Translations under genes and position numbers: made by a program
Notes under the pieces: generated by a model
Database searches by the model: none
What the model saw: the letters and a program-made list of their open reading frames with translations, nothing else
Told to the model about the DNA's origin: nothing
Assembly (NCBI GenBank): GCA_030295235.1
Contig: AP026173.1
Location: 537,122-601,121, forward strand
Reading direction: 5' to 3'
Source: Fistulifera solaris
Lineage: Eukaryota > Bacillariophyta > Bacillariophyceae > Naviculales > Stauroneidaceae
Length of the DNA: 64,000 bases
Part shown: one piece after another, positions 44,401 to 55,931 of the stretch
Position numbering within the stretch: position 1 is the first letter of the stretch
Layout: every line of letters starts with the position of its first letter

Positions 44401-47400
44401 GCCCTCGCATTCTTCGCTTTGCGCGACATTGCAATTCTCCTCGTGGTTGCCGTCTGGAAAGTAAAACGTTTTCATCGAAGGCAAAGCGTTTTCATTCACT
44501 TCATTGTCCACATGATCGGTGGCATAATTGAGTGTAGTAATTTCTGGGTAGACCGCAGGGGCTGCATCATCGAAACAGGCATCCTCCTGTGCAAAGTCAG
44601 GATAATGATCCTTCGGAACGCAATCATCGAAAATACCGGATAATGCTTTGTCTGCTACCTGAATTGCAGGCATTGTTTCGTCAACGTGCGCCTCTTCTTC
44701 GGCCTTTACAGCACCTATATCCTCAAGTGTTACCTCCTTGCGTTGTTCATTCGCATTCACTCCTGAATGTTGGACTGGTATTTTTCCGAGACTTTCGGAA
44801 GGAACGTCCATCATAGCAACAAATGTCGAATCCTTTTGTGCTAAATCTTCTTTGACCACTCTAGTTTCCTCTGAATTGACGAACTCATCAGAAAAAGACG
44901 TTTCCTCTGGAAAAATTGCCTCATTCAGCGATGCATTTTCTGCGATATTTGAGGATTGAAACTGAAAAGCTGGCGCACCCGCTGGTCCTGGTGGTACTTC
45001 GTCCTGCACTTCGCTTTCCACACTGTAAAGGAGAATTTCACGGGCATAGCCCTTTTCCATGTTGTGGGAACAATCTGAATCGATAGGTGCATGAATGGCT
45101 TCCTGGTTGTTACTATGCGAGGAACTCTCGTCTTGATCCGACTCTTCACTTAAAACAAGATCTGGTGCGTTTGCATCATCTTCTGGCACAATAACAGATA
45201 CAGCTTCAGAGTCTAATTGAGGTTCTGCATCCCACTCGACCTGTCCGTCCTGATCAACTTCTGGCGGAAAACCAGCTCTCGGCTCTGTTTCTAATTTTGA
45301 TTTTAGGTCGTCTGCTTCCGTCCCCAGCTCGATACCAGAGTCCGAGCTTTCTTGAGCTGCTAGTTCTGTTTCTTCGAGCAGGTCATGGGCGAAATCAACT
45401 ATTTGGTCGACTTCGGCTTCCACTTTTATATCTGAATGAATTCGAGTATCTGTATCCCATGCTGGATTTAAAGCAAGGGTGGTCTCACAATTTTGTTCGG
45501 CTACATTTCCATATAGCACATCTACGCTTGAAATGTCATCCGTTTCCAATTGTGGTACACTATGATGTATCATTTCTGCTGGCTCTGCAGCATCTGTCAC
45601 GTCATTTGATGTCGAGTCCAATGTGAGGTCAGGAATTACTTCGATATCCTTACTTCTGGCATCCGAAAAGCATCAATCTCATCTAAGGGTGGCTTTGTCA
45701 TTTGGTTGGATCCGAACTGCGGTTCCGTAACTAGGTCTTCTTTACAATCAGCCTTCAGAACGGGTTCTGCTACTGCTTCTACGACAACATCTGGATCCTC
45801 TGTCCGTGCGGCCACATTTTCTTTGTCATTTGCTGTCGAATCGTCAATGGAAGAATGGTCGATATCGTCCGATGGACTAGAGTTGCGACCCACTGAAACG
45901 TCAAGCTGGTCAGCACCTGGTTCCTCTTCTGCCTGTACAAGCTTTTCTGACTCCACTGTTGCAAGGTTTACTTCAAGATCAGAGTCATGTTCTTGCTCTA
46001 GGGTACTACAGTGCGCGTTTACTATTGCAGCTGCCGCATCGGTCACCTCATTAGACGTCGAATCGAGAGCAACGTCAGAATTAAATTCGCCAGCTTGATC
46101 AAGTTCCTTGTATTCAGCATCCTGGATCCCATCTGCTTGTTCCTGCTCCAATGTTGGCGCTCCATCAGCTGATTCTGGTTGCGGTTCTAATCGTTCTTCC
46201 GATCCGAGATCGCCCTGTTCAGCCTCGAAAACGGACTCAGGCGTCGTGATAGCAGGTTCATCTTTGTCTTCTGGTCTCGAGTCGATGGCTGGAGCTGAAT
46301 TTGTATTTTCGGAGAAGTCCATTTTGGAATCAATGAAGGCTTCACGATTATCATCTAAATCAGCCCCTGAATGATCGCCGGCATGATCAGAATCCTCGAC
46401 GAATGATACAGACTCCACTCTTGTCTCTGATTCTGGAACGACTTCTAATAATTTCGTGGTTTCCGCTTCTTGATTGATTTCGGAGCGTACTGTTTCGGTT
46501 GTACAAACAGCTTCTGTTGGGTCGTCTGATGTCGAGTAACCTTTGGAAATCGATTCATCTTCGGTGGTATTGCCTTGGACGATCACTGTAGAAGCCTGTA
46601 GCTCGCTTACTTGTTTCTCGTTAGGGTCTGCATCAGCAGCTACCTCTTCATCAGCCGGTTCTTCCGGTTTGACATCTGCTTCGTATTGAGACTTTAAGGC
46701 GGACTCCGACGCAGTCAATGCTACATCGGCCGTTTCAACTTGTATCGAGTTAAAAGCGGAGCACGACTCAGTCTCGAAGTCGATACCGCTTTCGGCGTCC
46801 AGAGAATCTTGATTTTTGTCTTCTTCGCTCAATTCTTGCTCTGGATGGGAAGTCGATTCGGCGTCCAGCGGTATCGCATCTACTTCGTTCTGAGAATCCA
46901 GAACGGATTCCGACGCAGTCACTGCAGCATCGGCTTTGCCATTTGATGTCGAGTCTCTTGTTGAAGCGACATCAGAAGCTAAATCCGTTTCGCTATCCAC
47001 AGGAATTCGAAGCTCATCTTCCTTCTCTGATTTTGGATCAACAGCTAATTTCATATCCGACGATGTTTCCGTTCCAGCATCTACTTCCTTTTTAGGCTCC
47101 GAGACGGATTCAGAAACAGTCCATGTAGCATTGGCCATGTCCTTTGGTTCAGTATCAATCTGTGGAGCAGAATTGACATCACTAGATGTTAAGCGAGTTT
47201 CGGCATCGATTGAAGCCTGCTCATCATCTTCTTTGTGCTTTGGCAGCGAATCAGTGAGTTCTTGATCCGCTTCTGTGACAATATCGTCTTCTTGTTCAGT
47301 GATCAATGCAGACTCCGGCGCCATTTCTTTCAACTCTGATGTAACCTCGGCTATATCGTCAGTTTCTGCACGAACGTCATCGATAATTTGAGCTACTGCT

Positions 47401-48686
47401 TCCGTCGGGAGTGTAACATCCGTGGTGCGATCCGAAGTCGACTCGATCTCCGAATCAGGAGCTACAACATGAGCTGAGTCCGTTGCGAAATCGACAGGAG
47501 TCTGAAGTTGCTCATGGGTTTCTCGTTCAGATTCAACAGGTAATTCTGAATCCAACAGCGTTTCCATTTCACGACCATCGTCAAACTCAGAGACACACAA
47601 TAACTTCGAGTCCGTGACTGCTGTATTTGATGCTGCATCGGTTGCATCGAGCTGTCGTTCACTGTCTAATGGAATTGTTTCTGTTGGAATGGCGTCATCC
47701 TTCGCTTCACCTACAGTTGATTCACTTGCGAATGATGGAATGAAGTCAGCATCCTGGCCGTGGAACAACCTGGACTCTAGGGCAGATTGTATTGCAAAAT
47801 CCTTTTCAACTTCATGCGTGGCATTAACCAGCTGATCAGCATCTTGAGACATTGCTGCATCAGGTTGCAAGCTGCCTGAGATCATGTCCAATTTACGAGA
47901 CTCTTCCGTTTCCTCCCCGCGGTCAGCATCGATCGGCTTTGGATCTACAACTTCTGTTTGAGATGGCTCATCATTTTCTAGTGAGAGAACCGAGGAAGTT
48001 TGAACAGATGCCTTTAACGAATTGGGTTTTGACTCGAGTTCAGACGTGGACATCAAGTCGGCGGTAATGTTTTGCTCTGTTTGCGTGTCAATCGAAACGT
48101 CTTGTTCGAATGCTGGATTTGCATTCTCCTCCTGTTTTGTCGCGAGTAAGTCTGACTCTGTCTCAAATTCGTTTGTTTGATTCACACCCAAAACTACGTC
48201 GTCACTGAATATTGCGACAACCTTTTCTGTGATATCATGGGGAGTTTGGGTATCGGCGGTTTCTTGTTTAGTCAGATTTGGGTTTGTTAAACTCGTCCGT
48301 TCATCAAGTTCAATTGGATTGATCGAGGGTGCATTATCAACGATTCTCACAGATTTTTTCGGGGAAGCACGCCGGGGGCTGTCGAATGGAAGGTCATCTT
48401 CAATCGTTTCCTCGCTGTAGTCATCGTCCACGACTTCTTCTTCATATTCTTCCACAAATTCATCGGCATAGCTGTCATCGATAATCTCCTCTTCATAAAG
48501 ATCCTCTTCGATTAATGCGCCACTTTCTTCGACAGCAGCAGGCTCGGAAGCGTCCGTGGCTTTTGTGGGCGTGGAATCAGGTGTTATGCTTGCCAAATTT
48601 TGTTCGGTGGAAATCGCGGTCGACAAGTCTACCGTCGTTGGATTCTGATCGTCAATGACTGGTACTTCTTTGCTCTCGAGAGACAT
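41460..48686 (-). CDS. FG-GAP copy 2: giant acidic tail, one TM, double beta-propeller
   Basis: Start ATG 48686 (MSLESKEVPVIDDQNP). About 2409 aa after adding one base at three runs (near 45655 TTTT, 44160 TTTT and 42400 CCC). The N-terminal 1590 or so residues are an Asp/Glu/Ser-rich, probably disordered tail with degenerate repeats (for example DVALTASESVLDSQNE and DVALTASESALKSQYE). The transmembrane helix is CAICLLLITLALAIPFLL near 43865-43935. The ectodomain has FG-GAP repeats in two halves, closely like copy 1, joined by a Ser/Pro/Thr linker. There is no intron where copy 1 has one, and I saw no WW domain. Acidic patches such as EEEIIDDSYADEFVEEYEEE are shared with copy 1. Confidence 0.75.
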
Positions 48687-49254
48687 TTTCAGCGACGATT
48701 TGGCTTCGGTTGGAAGCAACGATGAATGAAACCTTAGAGGACTGTTCTACCGTCGATGATTTGTTTCGCAATATACTGCTATCTCTTTTGACACCTTGAT
48801 GCTTTGATTGAGGTGTTCAATGGAATTTTGGGTTGCCTTTGAAATCAAAAGGCCGCATGGAAGAATGAATTGGAATGACATGAATGACCATGGAACATGC
48901 AAATGATGACCCCGAGTAAAATTTCAGAAATTTCTCAACAGCAGGTGTGCACGTGTTACGTGGCAAGTGATACATTTATGTATTGAGTCGCAGCGGGAAG
49001 GAGATGTTTTGAAGCTTGAGTCGCGCGCGGTGATCATCAACGCAAAGAAGCCCAGAAGCCCATTGTTTTCGTCGAAGGTGCTCAGCTAACTTCCTTTGCT
49101 AGAACTCTAGCAGTATAGAGAGATAACATTTTTCAAGAAAGTGACGAACGGGATGTTTTATGATTTGGCTTAGAACTAAATTATACAAGTCACGCCTACA
49201 AAAGACGCGATGACCAATTGATATTTGTGTCGCAGGTTTATACATGGATTTGGC
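48687..49254. other. intergenic between FG-GAP copies 2 and 3
   Basis: 568 bp with the copy-2 promoter. No ORF, repeat or RNA gene recognised. Confidence 0.4.
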
Positions 49255-52047
49255 TTACCGTGGCGCTGATAAACGGCGCCCTGATAGGAGTTGCGATGGC
49301 GTGGAGGGAAGTATCTGCCCATCATATTCATGAGTCGGCCCATAAACGGTTACTTTACCATCAGTTGTTCCGACCACTAAAGATGATGCTCCAGATCCAG
49401 AAACAGAAATACTCGCTACACGCGCAAAGCCAGGATCTACTTCTTCAAAAACCGTCGACCAGTTTCCAAACTTTTCGACGTAATCATATCGTCGAACCTT
49501 TCCTTGTGAAGTTGCAGCAAGGACTTGAATACCTGTCGCGCTCACGGTACCGCCAAGAAGATTCATCGCTCCAATTTTGTCACCGCTTTCTCCAACAATT
49601 TCATCCCCCACTTGAGCGTAGAGTCCGTTCATGGACTTGCGAAAAACAAGCACGCGACCAGATTCGTTTCCGTAATTGGGCGCCCCGATAGCAAACGTAT
49701 CACCGTCATTTGATAACATCGCTACAGAGCTACCCAGACCTTCATCACTCTCAAACCCACCAATGGCAAACGCCAATTCCCAGTCAAATCCATTGTACTT
49801 GTAGACAAACGCTGTGCCTGGATCACTGTGTAAATCACTTCCCGGACTTCCCGCAATAAATGTCGTTCCGTCGTTTGATAAAGCAACAGCTGATCCGAAG
49901 CGATCACCGGACCTTTCCCCAAGAAGAGGATCTGTTTCCATCGTTATCCAAGGACCAGTACTTCTGAGTGACTTCTCAAATGTGTATACCCGTCCAATTT
50001 CAAAATCATTTAAATTGCTGAGTGGGGCGCCAATGACAACGCGGTAAGTGTTCTCCGTTACCGCAATGGAAACTGACGAGCCAAACTCTTCATTAGCAGA
50101 AAAGACGTCTTCATCGCCCCGTAAAGCTGCGCCTACCTGAATCCATGTTGAGCTATTATAAGTGTAAACGAACGCTCCGCCACCGGGTGTTGGTGTATCT
50201 TCTATGAGGAGGAAAGGGGCCCCGACAACTGCTGTCATATCAGCTACGCCCACCGACCACCCAAAACCACTACTGTCTTCTTCTCCGGCAACTATCTGTG
50301 GCGCTGATGAGGCTTCACTTTCGTCAAGAATATAACTATGCATCATACCGCTTTCTCGCGTGGGCAGGCCAGCAGCCAGTATGTCGCCATCGATTGCAAC
50401 GCTATTGCCAAAGCCGGAAGATGGATCGCCCATGAATGGACCACTTGACAATTCGTATCGCAATGGAGTAGGCAACGGCGCCTCGCTGTCCTTTTCGTAG
50501 AATAAAATTAAAAGCACAACCCCTACTGCTAGGAGCAGCATCAACAACAAGTAAAGAATCCAAAAACATCGTTTTCTTTCTCTCAAATTCGGCGTATCCT
50601 CGTCAATGAACTTCTCTATTTCATCGTCATCTTCAATGGACTTTTCATCTGAATAAGCCTCCATAAATGCTGCTTCTGGATCCTGTCCGTCACTCATTTG
50701 TACAATGACTTCCTCTTCATTTTCGGGGCCCGAATGATATTCTTCGAACTTAAAGTTGTAGCCATTCAACTCATCGTACGCTGTTTGGTCTTCCGTGTCA
50801 CGAGCATCTTGAAAATAAAGGGGCTTACTATCCGTTACAATATCGTCATTCCATTGACGATTCCCGCTCAACACATTCGATCTCGGACCACTAAAAGCAT
50901 AACCAAGCGGAGGAGGTTCATCCACTTCTTGGAAGTAATAATCACTATCTGCAATGGAAGCCGCAGGAATTTCTTGCACTTGATCAAAGTAGTGGTCACT
51001 GGTTAAAAATGTCTTTGCACGGTCGGCGCGATCATCTGCTCTATTCTGAGAAGCTACTTCGGGCCACGACGACTGAAATATTGCTACTGCCGGTGGATCC
51101 ATTGCTCGTGGAGTATTCTGAAGATGCGATGGTGGTGTACCCCTCTCCGAGTTGCTGTACATTGGTGCCGAATAAGGTTCGGTTTCCACGGGAAAGGGCC
51201 ATGGTTGAATAATGGGCTTTTCTTGATCAAAAAGCGGGGGTTCGTTTGAGGGAATGATAGTACGATTTTTCTCCATCGGCCCCGTCACGATGACGGGTAC
51301 TGGTTGTAAAGTGGGCGCCGGTTCGTATCTTGGCTGTTCCTGTAGAAACGGATTCGACTCTGCTTTTGATTCCGTTCCAGGAAACTCAAGTACAACTGGC
51401 TCACAACTATGAAGCATGGGAGTATTCCATTCTCTCGTCGCAATATTTCCTTGTTCCGGTGTTCCGAATGTCTCCGGGGATGAGACTTCGACATCTGGCG
51501 TTATTATTTTCGATCCTACCATTCGATCGGTTTTGTTGCGACCATCATCCACTTCTGCGTCATCGTACGAGATTTGGGCCGGAAACGAGTCGACATTCTG
51601 TTCGTCTTTCATTTGATCCTTATTTAAGCAATCTTGGACCAGTTCGTCATCGGATGGGTCTTCGAAAATATTGACGTTTCTATCACTCTCTACATTCAAG
51701 TCATGAAAATCTCCTTCCATTGTTTCTTCTTCGAAAAGTGAAGTGAAGCTCTGTTGAAAATTTCGACTCGAGTCATCGTGAATGGTTTCTTCCACAAACG
51801 TAGATGATTCATCGCTGTCGTCGTTCGGCAGGAAACTGTTTTCTGTCGGATCGGATTCAACCTCTTCTTCGATGCGGGTCATACTCCAACGACGTGTTGG
51901 TGATAACGGATGGGAGGAATTTCGAATGCGTGGCGTCGCTGGTGATTGCGGTGATACGAGGGTGGCGGTGGTTCGCTCCTTCGAGGAGTCGGTCGATAAT
52001 AGTGGCCGATCCGAGAAAGAGTCATTTTCCCCAGAATCAATCTCCAT
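49255..52047 (-). CDS. FG-GAP copy 3: acidic tail, one TM, single beta-propeller
   Basis: Uninterrupted frame, 930 aa from ATG 52047 (MEIDSGENDSFSDRPLLS); the frame extends upstream only to a TTG. The acidic tail is about 500 aa, with Pro-rich stretches (EVDEPPPLGYAFSG). The transmembrane helix is LYLLLMLLLAVGVVLLILFY near 50500-50560. The ectodomain contains one FG-GAP module (GFGNSVAIDGDILAAGLPT; DRFGSAVALSNDG; GLGSSVAMLSNDGDTFAIGA) ending shortly after; the second half present in copies 1 and 2 is absent. No intron. A type II membrane protein, as its sisters. Confidence 0.82.
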   Translation of the reverse strand: MEIDSGENDSFSDRPLLSTDSSKERTTATLVSPQSPATPRIRNSSHPLSPTRRWSMTRIEEEVESDPTENSFLPNDDSDESSTFVEETIHDDSSRNFQQSFTSLFEEETMEGDFHDLNVESDRNVNIFEDPSDDELVQDCLNKDQMKDEQNVDSFPAQISYDDAEVDDGRNKTDRMVGSKIITPDVEVSSPETFGTPEQGNIATREWNTPMLHSCEPVVLEFPGTESKAESNPFLQEQPRYEPAPTLQPVPVIVTGPMEKNRTIIPSNEPPLFDQEKPIIQPWPFPVETEPYSAPMYSNSERGTPPSHLQNTPRAMDPPAVAIFQSSWPEVASQNRADDRADRAKTFLTSDHYFDQVQEIPAASIADSDYYFQEVDEPPPLGYAFSGPRSNVLSGNRQWNDDIVTDSKPLYFQDARDTEDQTAYDELNGYNFKFEEYHSGPENEEEVIVQMSDGQDPEAAFMEAYSDEKSIEDDDEIEKFIDEDTPNLRERKRCFWILYLLLMLLLAVGVVLLILFYEKDSEAPLPTPLRYELSSGPFMGDPSSGFGNSVAIDGDILAAGLPTRESGMMHSYILDESEASSAPQIVAGEEDSSGFGWSVGVADMTAVVGAPFLLIEDTPTPGGGAFVYTYNSSTWIQVGAALRGDEDVFSANEEFGSSVSIAVTENTYRVVIGAPLSNLNDFEIGRVYTFEKSLRSTGPWITMETDPLLGERSGDRFGSAVALSNDGTTFIAGSPGSDLHSDPGTAFVYKYNGFDWELAFAIGGFESDEGLGSSVAMLSNDGDTFAIGAPNYGNESGRVLVFRKSMNGLYAQVGDEIVGESGDKIGAMNLLGGTVSATGIQVLAATSQGKVRRYDYVEKFGNWSTVFEEVDPGFARVASISVSGSGASSLVVGTTDGKVTVYGPTHEYDGQILPSTPSQLLSGRRLSAPR

Positions 52048-52504
52048 ACTTGAAATGAAACGTCCGTTTTCGACAAACAAAAATGTGCCAGTATACGACA
52101 GACGAAAGTCTCTTTATCGAATCAAACTACCTGATACAGTGAGATCTTGATGATTTACTTGCCCTTTACTGCGTCTTTCTGGAGCCATTTTTTGTTTGTG
52201 TCAAGGGATGTCGAAAATAAAAAAATATTGGCCCCATTCGATGTTTTTTGGTCACATAGAAGATCCCATATATCTACAAAACGTGTTCTAACCGTTGACA
52301 AGCCCACCGAATTTCGAGTTGACGAAAACTTCCTCCTTGCACTCGGGCCTCAATAATTGTGTCCCGTTCAATGGCTACGGTACTGGTATGATGATCTATG
52401 ATCATCTATGGTGCTTGCTTACTGCGAGAACCCACGTCAGCTAGTCTTTACTAAATTATGAACAATTGTACTATTACTTTAAAATACACGTCTCGTGCGA
52501 CGCA
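52048..52504. other. intergenic, FG-GAP copy 3 promoter
   Basis: 457 bp, AT-rich. It contains the short direct repeat GATGATCTATGATCATCTATGG near 52389. Nothing else recognised. Confidence 0.4.
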
Positions 52505-54229
52505 TCAAATCTCAACTCGAACAACAACAGGTTCGTTTGCTTGTGATATTTTGATTAAATCATGATTTGTTGACGGTAGAGGAGCATCTGAATCGGATAT
52601 GTTTGCGGACGGAAAACTCGACGCTGGCTCCACACTATGTGACACGTCTTTATTGGACTGAGAGCTGTTACCTTGGGAAGAGGACCCCATCGCCTCGCAA
52701 TCTAGCTCGTCCAAATCAATGACTAGATTTTGCGTTTCATGCGAAAATAACACTGTGTTTTCGTCAGTAAAATGAGGGAGGTTCGATTCATCCACCAAAT
52801 CCGATGGTTGCGGAGCAAGCGCTTCTGGATCCTCTGCTGATAGAGCATAACCATCAGTCACGTGATCCGCACTATCTACATCATCCGAAGCAACACATTG
52901 TGGGGTGCAAGCGCCTGGCATTTCTGAAATGCAGTCCCTCGTTGAGCTTGAATCCCCATCAAGCAATGTAGGGTAGGGTATATTTAACGACGTCTCCTCG
53001 TAATAAATTTGCTCGGCAATGTCTAGTCGTCTGCAATTGTCCTCCAGTCTATCAGAATGACCAGGCCGTTCCTCTATTATTTCCTCAACATCCGGGGCAC
53101 CCACAGAAACTTTGATTGTCGCCTCCTCGCTAGTCGACATTGTCTCATCGGCGTCTTCACCATGTGTCACTATCCTTATTTGCTCTTCGGATTCTCCAGT
53201 AGATATCTCGGTCAACAATTCCTCATTGGTGCTATTTACTTCAACGATTCCGTTTGACCTATTCTCGATTGTCGCGTCCTTCTTCGCAATGATTATTGCT
53301 TCTTCCCTACGCTCACATCCTTGCAGCTCCTGCTCGATCGGCCCTGATGATAATTCACTCTCACTCGGAATTTGGCGCGCGGACAGGGACGCAAGCAATG
53401 CTTCTTTCCGCTTGGTGCGTTCTGATTTTTCGAAATCCTCCTTCGGCTTTCGGGGTGTGGACTCTGGTTTTGGTTTAATGTTCTGGTTTCGCACATAATT
53501 TTCTTCATCGCTTTTTCGATTCTCATTACGTCGCGTTTTCTGTTCCTCGTTGGGTTCCTCTTTTAGTTTCGTCGTTTTTCGTTTCTGTTTGGGATCATTG
53601 TTATTTCGCTTTCGTTCTCCTTCGGGCGTCGGTGGCATTTTGGATCGCATGGGTCGTCGCGCCTCTTTCTTTTTATTCTTTTTCTTTTGGATTTCTCCTT
53701 AAAGGTCTTAATGGTGTCTTCTTTTTCTCTTCATGCAAATAGGTGACACTTTGGATGCGGAATTCCATCTGTTCAATTTCGCAGGACTTTTCATACAATA
53801 AATCGTCCGCTTCTCGGACGGCCTGTCGCAAAAAGGCAATCGTCTTTTTCAATCCTTCACATTCTTTGCATTTTCGTTGATAGAGCTCTTGTAAAATCTC
53901 AATTTCGGTGTCTGGCGAATGCGCTTCTGTGCCGCCATTTTCTCGGGTGCCAGCAGCTAGAGATTGTTCTGCCACATTTTCCTCCGTATCTCTTTCCGCC
54001 TCCAGTCCTTCTGTCGGTAGCCCCGATAGCTCCTCTGGCTTGTCGACGAACGATGGCTCGTGAACTATCCTCGCCGGCTCGATTACCGATTCATCGCTTC
54101 GGGTCAAAATGTTGACGCGTAACTCCTCCTCGCTCCCGTCAAGTACGACACCAGGTTCGACCATCTCAGGGGATGATGAACCAAAATCTTCATCGATACG
54201 AATGCTTTCGTTTCGGCCGGTCACAATTC
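52505..54229 (-). CDS. Charged coiled-coil protein next to the FG-GAP cluster
   Basis: Open from an acceptor-like TTTTTGCAG (54230-54238) with no clear start codon; an upstream exon is likely and was not found. The N-terminal acidic part (EELRVNILTRSDESVIEPAR) leads to a coiled-coil (ILQELYQRKCKECEGLKKTI; LLYEKSCEIEQMEFRIQSV). An A-rich tract (53660-53700) then shifts the frame. A Lys/Arg/Glu-rich stretch follows (KRKTTKLKEEPNEEQKTRRN), ending in an acidic Ser/Asp-rich C-terminus (VVVRVEI). About 575 aa. No family recognised. It lies head-to-tail with the FG-GAP genes. Confidence 0.55.
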
Positions 54230-54605
54230 CTGCAAAAATGCAATGCAAGCAAAATTTTCTAATGTGCCTCTACTTTTTATTCGCGGTCTAGTACTTTCTA
54301 GTTTTATAGTAAAGTACTTTAAGCGGGTTGCTTAAAGCGTAAATTTACAGTACACCCTATACTATGTGCGCTAGTATCCTTATTAGTGTACAGTCCTAAT
54401 ACCTGTACGACTTTTTTCGGGGTGTTGCTTGTTTGAACGTATTTTTCGAGGACCACTTTCATGCACTTTCATTGCAATTTGCAATGCAACAAACGAAATG
54501 ACAAAAGCTTTTGTCGTGAAGAGAATACGATCGTTATCGAACGGTTTTGGCTTCACAAACTCGAAAAATAATCCGATTGCGTGTGATTAGCCGGACAACG
54601 ACGGC
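54230..54605. promoter_or_regulatory. divergent intergenic region
   Basis: 376 bp between divergent genes. It may hide the first exon of the coiled-coil gene. AT-rich, with AGTACTTT-type short repeats near 54290-54320. Confidence 0.4.
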
Positions 54606-55680
54606 ATGATGGGAATAAATACGTTCAACAATCGGCGTAGGACAACGCTTTTCATGTGGTTCTGGATCACGCAATTCCTACGGCATGCCTATGCCGACGA
54701 GGATTTGTTCGTGACGGGCACGACTCCGTTTCTGAACCGCAAAGATTCCAATCCGTTCGCCCCCGATCGAACCTCACAGGCTCCCTACGTGCACTGGACT
54801 TGTTACGATAGCCAAAAATCAATGACTCCATTGCAGTGCTGTCAAACCATTTATCAAATGATCCAAACGGATCCCGAAACACTCCGCTGGAGAACCAAAC
54901 AGAGTGCGCCTTCGAAATTTGATAAGAAAGACTTTTTACAGTACTGTACCAAAAATCTACGACCGATACCGACTTCTCATCCAGCATCCGGACCGACGGC
55001 TCGCTACACACTCGTCCGTGTCCCCGAAGGAACAAAATTAAACATTCGCAATTGGTCCCAAATATTCGGGTCGACTACCGGAAGTGGAATTCCGACTCAC
55101 CAATGGTCTTCCGATGACGTGATCTCACCGATTGCCCCGTCCCGGAAAGCCAGGCAATTGTTTCTTGCCACCAAAGAAGAAGATGAAGAACCATCCACAA
55201 CAACCTTTAGTGCCCAATTACAGACAGTATTTGTCGCCGATGAAGACAATGACACCAAACGGTATCTCCGACATACACTGACTTTACCAGCAATCTCCGA
55301 AACACCGGTTACCATCGACATGCACATACTATTGTTTCTTCCCGAAGGGGGTCGCTTTGGGGAAACAAAGTCGCGGCGTGACTTCTTGTATCACAGAGAA
55401 ATGCGAGGTCGAGACTCGCACCACGTTATCCACACAAACGTCCTTGACGCAACTGGATGTGGTGACCACTCGATTGAATGCAACGCTCGAGGGAAATTCA
55501 TTGCAATGGATGACACAATTGATTTTAGAAGACGACGAAAGTTACACGATACCGGCTCCGATCCTTCATCACGGAAAGCTGATCATAGACGACCGAGAAC
55601 TCGAATTTGACGGGGAAGCTACCATGGCAAATCCAATTGTGACCGATGTAGAAGAAGCATGGAAGGGGGATGAGTTGTAA
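54606..55680 (+). CDS. Secreted or ER-lumenal protein of unknown function
   Basis: Start ATG 54606 (a second ATG follows directly). The signal peptide TTLFMWFWITQFLRHAYA precedes DEDLFVTGTTPFLNRKDSNP. Cys-containing motifs follow (VHWTCYDSQKSMTPLQCCQT; FLQYCTKNL). A GGGGG run near 55348 shifts the frame; one G fewer gives FLPEGVALGKQSRGVTSCIT and a Thr-rich segment to LILEDDESYTIPAPILHH and the stop at 55680. About 357 aa. I considered a PIG-X/PBN1-like GPI-mannosyltransferase subunit, but the match is weak. Confidence 0.5.
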
Positions 55681-55931
55681 ATTTTAAAAAAAGTATGTGT
55701 AGGGCTTACGAAGAGCGATCTGGAATCATGGATTCAAAGTAAATGGAATTGATTCTTTCGTCGAGTCGCAGTGCCCATCATTTTGAGTTAGAATTGGATG
55801 ATAAGCTAAAGAAACAAACTAAGCTAGTTTTAGGCAGTACAAGACTGATAATGTCGCAACCGGAAAACTAAACACGGTATCTCAACTATGTTCATCTACT
55901 AGGAATAATAAAGACTTAATGAGGTATTCGT

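Noticed and set aside
54606-55680. PIG-X/PBN1 identity for the secreted protein
   Set aside because: Only a signal peptide and general layout agree; the conserved C-terminal motifs of PIG-X were not seen.
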